Shown here one piece after another: positions 1-4,939 of a DNA stretch of 6,301 nucleotides. The translations under genes were made by a program, and so were the position numbers. The stretch covers positions 1 to 6,301 of the forward strand of contig JAGQJJ010000253.1 in assembly GCA_020430675.1 (NCBI GenBank), in the 5' to 3' direction. The notes beneath the pieces were generated by a model. The model worked only from the letters and a program-made list of their open reading frames with translations. It was not told where the DNA came from and did no database searches. Positions within the stretch are counted from its first letter, which is position 1. Each line of letters starts with the position of its first letter. This DNA is from Myxococcales bacterium (lineage in GTDB: Bacteria > Myxococcota > Bradymonadia > UBA7976 > UBA1532).

Positions 1-567
1 GAAGATCTGCGCCAGGATGTAGACCCCGGCGATGGCCGGCTCCTGAAAGCTGCTGACGATGCTGGTGTAGACGTCGGTCTCGATCAGCAGCCGCACGCCC
101 TCGGGCAACGGGGTGTACTCACCGGTGACCAGCTTGAGCTGATCGGCGGTGGCGGGCACCGTCACGCCGAACGTCAAGTGGGCCAGGTGATAGATGAAGT
201 AGAGGAAGAGCGCGATGCCGCCGTAGGCCATGGTCTTCGACGAGAGCGTCGCCGCCAGGTCCTGCTTGCGCTGGTAGCGCACCGGCCGCGCGGCGCGGTT
301 GTGCGCCGTGAGCGACATGGCCGACCAGATATGGGCCAGCGCCGCCGCCAGCAGCCCGGCGCGCACGATCCAGATGACCACGCCGTGGCCGAACTCGCGC
401 AGCCAATGGCTGTAATCGTTGATCGCCTGATGACCGTGCTCACTGAAGACCAGCAGGTTGCCCGACAGGTGCCCGATGAGGAACCCGATCAGGACGAGGC
501 CGGAGACGGCCATCACCGCCTTCTTGCCGATCGTCGTCGAGTAGAGGGTGAGGATCCGCGTGGCCAT
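1..567 (-). CDS. sdhC: Succinate dehydrogenase cytochrome b558 subunit, C-terminus cut by window edge
   Basis: Membrane anchor of succinate dehydrogenase/fumarate reductase (complex II). It binds haem b and passes electrons between the flavoprotein/iron-sulfur subunits and quinone in the cytoplasmic membrane. The frame is open from ATG at 567 to base 1 (189 codons); the family is usually somewhat over 200 residues, so the last helix is off the window. The start MATRILTLYSTTIGKKAVMA, then GFLIGHLSGN (28-37), is typical of the single-subunit b558 (Bacillus-type SdhC) family. Hydrophobic helices lie near 17-41, 62-86 and 113-137. Histidines suited to haem ligation are His33, His79 and His127/His130, within or at the ends of those helices. 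A strong GGAGGA ribosome site lies just upstream (570-576 on the plus strand). In this family sdhA and sdhB normally follow, which would be to the left of the window. It is transcribed divergently from the gene at 711. The family call is firm; succinate dehydrogenase versus fumarate reductase direction cannot be decided from this subunit. Confidence 0.93.
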   Translation of the reverse strand, partial: MATRILTLYSTTIGKKAVMAVSGLVLIGFLIGHLSGNLLVFSEHGHQAINDYSHWLREFGHGVVIWIVRAGLLAAALAHIWSAMSLTAHNRAARPVRYQRKQDLAATLSSKTMAYGGIALFLYFIYHLAHLTFGVTVPATADQLKLVTGEYTPLPEGVRLLIETDVYTSIVSSFQEPAIAGVYILAQIF

Positions 568-586
568 GGTTCCTCCGTGGGATGCG

Positions 587-604
587 GGCGACGATTCGGT
601 CGCC
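587..604. repeat. Perfect inverted repeat in the sdhC leader
   Basis: GGCGAC at 587-592 is the exact reverse complement of GTCGCC at 599-604, with a 6-base spacer. It lies about 20 bases upstream of the sdhC start codon and just above its ribosome site, so it could be an operator half-site pair or a small mRNA hairpin. In such G+C-rich DNA a 6-base repeat can also arise by chance. Confidence 0.35.
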
Positions 605-642
605 GGGAGAGGTGTCCACTACCAGTTCGGGCGCGTGAAGTC

Positions 643-650
643 TATATATA
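643..650. promoter_or_regulatory. TATATATA patch, possible -10 region between divergent genes
   Basis: TATATATA is the only A/T-rich stretch in the 143-bp divergent intergenic region and is itself palindromic, so it could serve as a -10 element in either direction. No convincing -35 hexamer sits 16-18 bases away on either strand. The nearest candidate on the minus strand is TTGCCG at 675-670, with a 19-base spacer. On the plus strand it would put transcription start about 55 bases before the gene at 711. Position and composition support a promoter; polarity is unresolved. Confidence 0.4.
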
Positions 651-654
651 GGCG

Positions 655-671
655 CGCCCGCGCGGCGGGCG
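655..671. repeat. GC-rich 7-bp inverted repeat next to the TATATATA patch
   Basis: Bases 655-661 (CGCCCGC) pair perfectly with 665-671 (GCGGGCG) around a 3-base loop. It is not followed by a T run, so it is not an intrinsic terminator. It sits at the expected start of the plus-strand transcript or in the spacer of a minus-strand promoter, so an operator or leader hairpin is possible. Chance is a real alternative at this G+C content. Confidence 0.35.
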
Positions 672-710
672 GCAAAGACACGGGGACGCACCCCACAAGG
701 AGCAGCAGCG

Positions 711-995
711 ATGGCCGATGTGAAGGTGACCGAGAGCCATGCCCTGGGCGCCGCCGAGGCGATCAAGCGGATCGCCTCGTTTGAAGAGATGATGGCCAAG
801 TACGGCGTCAAGTCGATCTGGAAGGGCAACTCGGCGAAGCTCGACGGGACCGGGGTCTCGGGCTCGATCGACGTCACCGACACCGCGGTCTCGGTGGTGG
901 TCAAGCTGGGCATGCTGGCCAAGATGGCGGGCATCGACCCGGGCAAGCTTGAGGGGCCGATCCGCAAGCGCCTCAAAGCCGCGTTCGAGAGCTGA
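711..995 (+). CDS. Polyhydroxyalkanoic acid (PHA) system family small protein
   Basis: A 94-residue soluble protein resembling the putative polyhydroxyalkanoic acid system family (PHA_gran_rgn, PF09650/TIGR02610), found by homology near PHA-granule genes; its biochemical role is not established. Features matching the family are the opening MADVKVTESHALGAAEA, an amphipathic helix to about residue 30, KYGVKSIWKGNSAKL (30-44), a beta-rich middle (GVSGSIDVTDTAVSVVVKLG, 48-67), and a closing helix with EGPIRKRLKAAF. Length is typical. AAGGAG at 697-702 with an 8-base spacer fixes the ATG start. It heads a four-gene plus-strand run and ends 7 bases before the glycosyltransferase start. No PHA synthase, phasin or depolymerase is visible here, so the link to PHA metabolism rests on family membership alone. 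No signal peptide or membrane segment is seen. Confidence 0.75.
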   Translation: MADVKVTESHALGAAEAIKRIASFEEMMAKYGVKSIWKGNSAKLDGTGVSGSIDVTDTAVSVVVKLGMLAKMAGIDPGKLEGPIRKRLKAAFES

Positions 996-1002
996 CACAG
1001 GC

Positions 1003-2400
1003 GTGAGCGGCAAGCGCACGAAGCGCCGCAAGGCGCGCGCGCCCGCGGTGCGCACGGCGTCGGCGCGGCCGCTGCTCTCGCTGGCGATGATGGTCAAGGA
1101 CGAAGAGGACTTCATCGCCGATGCGATCAAGAGCGCCCGGGGGTTCTGTGACGAGCTGGTGGTCGTCGACACCGGCTCGACCGATCGCACGGTCGAGATC
1201 GCCCGCGATCTGGGCGCGACCGTCAGCTTCTTTCCGTGGTGTGACAGCTTCTCAAAGGCGCGCAACGAGACGCTGCGGCGCTCGACCGGGCAATACATCG
1301 CGGTGCTCGACGCCGATGAGCGGTTTGCCGGCGCCCACCCCGAGCGGGTGCGCACCTTGCTGGTGCCCGGGCCGCAGCACCCGTACGAGGCGATCAGCCT
1401 GGAGGTGCTCAATACGCGGCTCGATGGCACGCCGATGTCGTCGTTCTACAGCGTGCGGCTCTTCGCCAACGACGCGCGGCTGGGCTATCAGGGCCGCGTG
1501 CACAACCGCTTCGGGGCGATGCACGCCGACGCGCCGAAGGTGCTGGTCACGCCCTACGCCGATCTGAAGGTGGTGCACCTGGGGTACGACCCGGCGCTGT
1601 ACGCGGCGCGCAAGAAGGCCGAGCGGTCGCTGCCACTGATCGAAGCCACGGTGCGCGAGGCGCCCGACGATCACCAGCAGCGCTATTACCTGGGCCGCGA
1701 GTACCTGCTGCTCGGGCGCGTGCCCGAGGCGGTCGCCACGTTGCGGCGCGCCTTCGAGGGCGTGGTGGCGAGCGGGGCGGGGCCGCTGGTCGAGGCCTCG
1801 ATGCACCTGATACAAGCGCTGACCCGCGCCGCGGCGCCGCCGGCCGAGGCGCTGGCGGTGGGCAGGCAGGCGTTGGTGCAGCACCCCGAGCACCCTGACC
1901 TTTGGTTCGAGGTGGGCCGCACCCTGGCCCGCGCCGAGCAGATGGAGGCCGCCGCGCAGGCCCTGGAGCGCGCGCTGGCGCTGCTCGATCGGCCCCAGGT
2001 AGGGGCCCAGGTTCAGCTGGCGCATCGCCGCTACGAAGCGCATGAGCTGCTCGGACGGCTGTACTGGGCGCTGGGGCGCTATCGCGAGGCCTATCAGCAC
2101 GATCTGGCGACGCTGCCCGACAAGCCGGCCGACAGCCCCGGCTGGTCGGTGCTGCTCAACTCGGTCTGCGCGCTGGCCATCGAGCTGGGTGACCGGGCGC
2201 GGGTGCCGGGCCTGCTCGACCGGCTGCTGGCCCACCCCGAAGCGCCGCTGGGCATGTTCTTCTTCGAGCTGGACCGCGTGGCGTCCCGCGAGGGCCCGGA
2301 CGCGGCGCGCGCCCTGCTGATCGCGGCGCGGGCGCGGTGCCCACGGCTGGTGGCCGACGCCGAGTACGCGCCGCGGGCCGCGCGATTGGGGGTCTCGTGA
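1003..2400 (+). CDS. Family 2 glycosyltransferase with C-terminal TPR repeats
   Basis: Predicted inverting GT-A fold glycosyltransferase, 465 residues from GTG 1003, that would transfer a sugar from a nucleotide donor to an unknown acceptor. After a very basic tail (residues 4-12), the GT2 domain opens with LLSLAMMVKDEEDF (24-37). It continues with VVVDTGSTD (53-61, nucleotide-binding loop) and the DXD-type VLDADERF (101-108, metal/donor site), then RVHNRF (165-170) and HLGYD (192-196). This is the pattern of SunS/WaaE-like TPR glycosyltransferases. TPR-like helical pairs lie near 223-251, 298-327 and 344-372, probably for acceptor or partner binding. An in-frame TTG at 949 would overlap the previous gene. 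ATG codons at 1087/1090 would cut the first beta strand. GTG 1003, 7 bases after the previous stop, is therefore preferred, though its ribosome site is weak. No membrane segment is seen, so it is probably cytoplasmic. The acceptor could be lipopolysaccharide, a glycan or a protein; the sequence does not say. Confidence 0.88.
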   Translation: MSGKRTKRRKARAPAVRTASARPLLSLAMMVKDEEDFIADAIKSARGFCDELVVVDTGSTDRTVEIARDLGATVSFFPWCDSFSKARNETLRRSTGQYIAVLDADERFAGAHPERVRTLLVPGPQHPYEAISLEVLNTRLDGTPMSSFYSVRLFANDARLGYQGRVHNRFGAMHADAPKVLVTPYADLKVVHLGYDPALYAARKKAERSLPLIEATVREAPDDHQQRYYLGREYLLLGRVPEAVATLRRAFEGVVASGAGPLVEASMHLIQALTRAAAPPAEALAVGRQALVQHPEHPDLWFEVGRTLARAEQMEAAAQALERALALLDRPQVGAQVQLAHRRYEAHELLGRLYWALGRYREAYQHDLATLPDKPADSPGWSVLLNSVCALAIELGDRARVPGLLDRLLAHPEAPLGMFFFELDRVASREGPDAARALLIAARARCPRLVADAEYAPRAARLGVS

Positions 2401-2879
2401 CGCCGGTGCATGTCTTGTTTGTCTGCCTGGGCAATATCTGCCGCTCGCCGCTGGCCGAGGGCGCGTTTCGGCGCCACGTCGAGGCCGCGGGGCTGGCCGA
2501 TCGCTTCGTGATCGACAGCGCCGGCACCGGCCACTGGCATGCCGGCGAGCCGCCGCACAAGCGCAGCATCGCCGAGGCCCGGCGCCACGGGGTCGACCTG
2601 AGCGGGCAGCGCGCGCGGCAGGTGGCGCGCGATGACTTCGTGCGCTTCGACCACCTCGTGGCGATGGACGAGAGCAACCGCCGCGACCTGCTGGCGCTGG
2701 CCCGCACGCCGGCCGAGCGGGCGCGCATCACGCGGCTGCTCGATGAGGTGCAAGGCGGGCCATCCGAGGTGCCCGACCCGTATTATGGAGGCCCCGAGGA
2801 TTACGCCCATGTCTGGCGCCTCGTGGACGCCGCCACCGCCGCCCTGCTGGCGCGCATTTGCGCCGAGCGGGGTTTGTAG
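2397..2879 (+). CDS. Low-molecular-weight protein tyrosine phosphatase
   Basis: A 160-residue cytoplasmic phosphatase of the LMW-PTP/arsenate reductase fold, predicted to hydrolyse phosphotyrosine through a cysteinyl-phosphate intermediate. The CX5R loop is complete: VCLGNICRSP (9-18), with nucleophile Cys10, Arg16 and Ser17. The family's second signature, VPDPYYGG (125-132), supplies the general acid Asp127 and the aromatic pair Tyr129/Tyr130. VIDSAGTGHWHAGEPP (38-53) is the usual substrate-cleft segment. DPYYGG favours tyrosine phosphatase over arsenate reductase. The GTG start overlaps the glycosyltransferase TGA by 4 bases (GTGA), implying translational coupling; starting further upstream would only add residues unlike the family. 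In exopolysaccharide loci such enzymes (Wzb/Etp type) dephosphorylate tyrosine autokinases, and the neighbouring glycosyltransferase fits that theme, but no kinase is visible. The substrate is therefore unproven. Confidence 0.93.
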   Translation: MTPVHVLFVCLGNICRSPLAEGAFRRHVEAAGLADRFVIDSAGTGHWHAGEPPHKRSIAEARRHGVDLSGQRARQVARDDFVRFDHLVAMDESNRRDLLALARTPAERARITRLLDEVQGGPSEVPDPYYGGPEDYAHVWRLVDAATAALLARICAERGL

Positions 2880-2900
2880 ACCGCCCTCGCAGGAGTCTCG

Positions 2901-4235
2901 ATGAGCACCGCGCCCGACGTCCCGCCCGTCCGCAAACGCGAGATCTTCGGCTGGGCGATGTACGACTTCGCCAATAGCAGCTACACCACGGTGGTCATCT
3001 CGGTGGTGTACTCGGCGTTTTTTGTCGCCCATATCGTGCCCGCCGAGTCGACGGCCCGCGACACCTACTGGTCGGTGGCGATGATCGCCTCGACGGTGGT
3101 GGCCATCCTGCTCTCGCCCTTTGTCGGCGCCATCTGCGATTACAGCGGCGGCAAGAAGCGCTATCTGGCCTACACGACGTTCGGCTGCGCGCTGGCGACG
3201 ATGGTGCTGTACTTCGTCGCGCCGGGCAATATCTGGCTGGCGATCGTGCTGATCACCATCAGCAACGCCAGCTTCATGATCGGCGAGAGCTTCTGCGGCA
3301 GCTTTCTGACCGATCTGGCGACCAAGAAGAACATGGGCATCATCTCGGGCCTGGGCTGGGGGCTCGGGTATTTCGGCGGGCTGGCGAGCCTGGTGCTCAT
3401 CCTGGCGACCATCGGCGCCGATCCCGAGAAGGATCTCACGGCCTATATCGACCAGAACCGCTTTGCCATGGTGCTGATCGGCGTGTTCTTCCTGGTCGCC
3501 TCGCGGCCGACCTTCTGGCTGGTGCGCGAGCGCAGCCGGCCCAAGCCCGGCTTTGAGAAGGCCTCGTTCGGGCAGTTGATGGGCGCCGGGCTCAAGGAGC
3601 TGCGCGCCTCGTATCAGGTGGCCCGCAACTACCCGGTTCTCTTCAAGTTCTTCTTTGCGTTCATGGTCTACATGGCCGGGCTCGAGGTGGTCATCAAGTT
3701 TGTCGGCATCTACGCGACGAGCGAGCTGGACATGGGGGTCAAGGACCTGACCGTCATGTTCATCATCTTGCAGATCAGCGCCGCCGCGGGCGCGCTGGGC
3801 TTTGGTTTTCTGGAGACGCGCTTCGGGGCCAAAGCGACGGTGCTCGCGACCATCGTGTGGTGGATGGCCGGCATTCTGGCGATCTACTTCCTGCACGCGA
3901 TCGCCGAGATGTTCAGCGCCGAGCCGAAGAGCGTGTTCTTCGGCATCTCGCTCATCGCCGGGGCGGGCATCGGCAGCATTCAGAGCAGCAGCCGCACCGT
4001 CGTCGGGCTGCTCTCGCCGGCCGACCGATCGGCGCAGATGTTCGGCTTCTGGGGCATGTTCAGCCGCCTCGCCATCATCCTGGGCATGGCGTTCGGGCCG
4101 GTGAGCGACGCGGTGGGCCGCCGTGAGGCGATGCTGCTGGTGCTGGCGTTTTTTGCGCTCGGCGGGCTGCTGCTGGCGTTTGTGCCCATCCGCCAGGGCA
4201 TCGAGACCGCGGCGCGTCACGACGCGCAGGGCTGA
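2901..4235 (+). CDS. UMF1/Atg22-like MFS transporter
   Basis: A 444-residue integral membrane transporter of the major facilitator superfamily, matching the UMF1 (Atg22-like) family. The diagnostic opening is GWAMYDFANSSYTTVV (17-32), which starts helix 1. Helices follow near 58-79, 91-107, 111-136, 145-171, 188-208, 245-272, 285-308, 314-334, 346-371, 380-405 and 410-430, giving 12. The short loop 83-88 (GGKKRY) is the usual basic MFS loop between helices 2 and 3. GSIQSSSRT (358-366) in helix 10 corresponds to a conserved UMF1 segment. A longer polar loop at 210-244 separates the two six-helix halves. AGGAG at 2891-2895 with a 5-base spacer sets the ATG. It starts 21 bases after the phosphatase and is probably the last gene of the operon. 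Yeast Atg22 exports amino acids from the vacuole; the substrate of bacterial members is unknown, so none is assigned. Confidence 0.9.
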   Translation: MSTAPDVPPVRKREIFGWAMYDFANSSYTTVVISVVYSAFFVAHIVPAESTARDTYWSVAMIASTVVAILLSPFVGAICDYSGGKKRYLAYTTFGCALATMVLYFVAPGNIWLAIVLITISNASFMIGESFCGSFLTDLATKKNMGIISGLGWGLGYFGGLASLVLILATIGADPEKDLTAYIDQNRFAMVLIGVFFLVASRPTFWLVRERSRPKPGFEKASFGQLMGAGLKELRASYQVARNYPVLFKFFFAFMVYMAGLEVVIKFVGIYATSELDMGVKDLTVMFIILQISAAAGALGFGFLETRFGAKATVLATIVWWMAGILAIYFLHAIAEMFSAEPKSVFFGISLIAGAGIGSIQSSSRTVVGLLSPADRSAQMFGFWGMFSRLAIILGMAFGPVSDAVGRREAMLLVLAFFALGGLLLAFVPIRQGIETAARHDAQG

Positions 4236-4240
4236 GCGGC

Positions 4241-4750
4241 TCAACGACGCCGCACTCGCAGGGCCAAGAGGGCAAGGAAGGCGACGATCAGCAGCCCGGT
4301 CGCGGGCGCGTCGGTGCCCGGGGTCATCGCGCAGCCGCCGCTGTAACCGTCGAACGCCAGCCCGCCGTCGCCGGCCCACGCCTCGCCGACGCCGCCGTCG
4401 GTCGCTTCGTCGGGCCAGGCGCCGGCGTCATCGCCGGTGTAGTCGTCGTCGCAGGCGTCGCCCACGCCGTCGGCGTCGAGGTCGGCCTGCTCGGGGTCGG
4501 GCACGTCGGGGCAGACATCGCGCGCGTCGGGCACGCCGTCATCGTCCCGGTCGCAGCTGGGTGAGTCGCAGCCGGCACGGGCGGCGATGGGGGTGAAGGG
4601 CGAGAGAGCCGGCTCGACGGGGATGGCCGGATCAACCACCCGCGGGGTGGCGGTGGGCCACTGGCCGGGCGTCGCCGCGGCGGGCGCGATCAGGGCGGTG
4701 AGGGTGAGGGCGACAAGCATGATGCCGGCACGGGCGCACAGACGAGACAT
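4241..4750 (-). CDS. Secreted TSP3-repeat protein with MYXO-CTERM surface-anchoring tail
   Basis: A 169-residue exported protein of unknown function with a clear architecture. Residues 1-26 are a signal peptide (Arg, hydrophobic core, APAAA; cleavage probably after 26). Residues 27-60 are Pro/Ala-rich. Thrombospondin type 3-like calcium repeats occupy about 61-103: DRDDDGVPDARDVCPD (67-82) and DLDADGVGDACDDD (90-103), with Cys61, 66, 80 and 100 likely forming disulfides. An acidic Gly/Asp-rich linker (104-137) leads to the tail: GGC (138-140), a short spacer, a hydrophobic helix (152-164) and RVRRR (165-169). This is the MYXO-CTERM pattern, which in Myxococcota is processed by a myxosortase near the Gly-Cys for outer-surface anchoring. 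AGGAGG (4759-4764 on the plus strand) with an 8-base spacer supports the ATG. The gene converges on the transporter with 5 bp between stops. With no other domain present, it may be a small calcium-stabilised surface spacer or adhesion protein; that is inference. Confidence 0.85.
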   Translation of the reverse strand: MSRLCARAGIMLVALTLTALIAPAAATPGQWPTATPRVVDPAIPVEPALSPFTPIAARAGCDSPSCDRDDDGVPDARDVCPDVPDPEQADLDADGVGDACDDDYTGDDAGAWPDEATDGGVGEAWAGDGGLAFDGYSGGCAMTPGTDAPATGLLIVAFLALLALRVRRR

Positions 4751-4897
4751 GGTGATTTCCTCCTGCCTGGTGGCCCGAATCGCAGTCTTTGCGCTTCGCC
4801 CCAGACAAGAAGTCCATCAGCAAGTTGCGGCCGAGTGTTGCGTGCCCGCTGTCGTTTTTTTGGCAAAATCGGCGTCAGTGCACCGAAATCATTGAAT

Positions 4898-4939
4898 AAA
4901 AAAATGCGCCGCTCAGGGGAAGATCGCGATGTTGCGCAC
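4898..4939 (-). terminator. Possible weak intrinsic terminator after the phosphatase-like gene
   Basis: On the minus-strand transcript TGCGC (4938-4934) can pair with GCGCA (4909-4905), followed at once by seven T residues (4904-4898). The stem is only 5 bp plus one G-T pair, the loop is about 24 bases, and the hairpin spans the stop codon of the gene at 4913. The T run directly after the stem is the best support. The long loop makes it a weak terminator at most. The remaining intergenic bases, 4751-4897, show a strong ribosome site for the 4241-4750 gene but no recognisable promoter. Confidence 0.35.

Noticed and set aside
178..651. A 157-codon plus-strand frame opposite sdhC
   Set aside because: The minus strand encodes a clear cytochrome b558 membrane subunit with ribosome site and histidines; the plus frame is charged, low-complexity shadow sequence.
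949..1002. Upstream TTG start giving the glycosyltransferase 18 more residues
   Set aside because: It would overlap the preceding gene by 47 bases and has no clear ribosome site; the added residues are the out-of-frame reading of the neighbour's conserved C-terminal helix.
440..1430. Two overlapping minus-strand frames (440-976 and 642-1430) opposite the intergenic region, PHA-family gene and glycosyltransferase start
   Set aside because: Neither shows a domain or ribosome site, and both oppose better-supported plus-strand genes.
1252..2235. A 327-codon minus-strand frame within the glycosyltransferase region
   Set aside because: Composition is Arg/Gln/His-rich with no motif, and the plus-strand frame carries the GT2 and TPR signatures. 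This is a shadow frame.
2094..4379. A 761-codon open frame on the minus strand, antisense to three genes
   Set aside because: It mirrors the well-supported glycosyltransferase, phosphatase and transporter genes. Its product is a low-complexity Arg/His/Asp/Gly-rich sequence with no domain, as expected when G+C-rich third positions remove stop codons from the antisense frame.
4819..4833. Sigma-54-like promoter (GG ... TTGCT) upstream of the TSP3 gene on the minus strand
   Set aside because: The GG-to-GC spacing is 11 rather than the required 12 bases and the -24 element matches poorly.
4831..4861. Plus-strand intrinsic terminator ending in T7 at 4855-4861
   Set aside because: Only a 4-bp stem with a long loop can be drawn, it is separated from the T run, and no plus-strand gene ends nearby.
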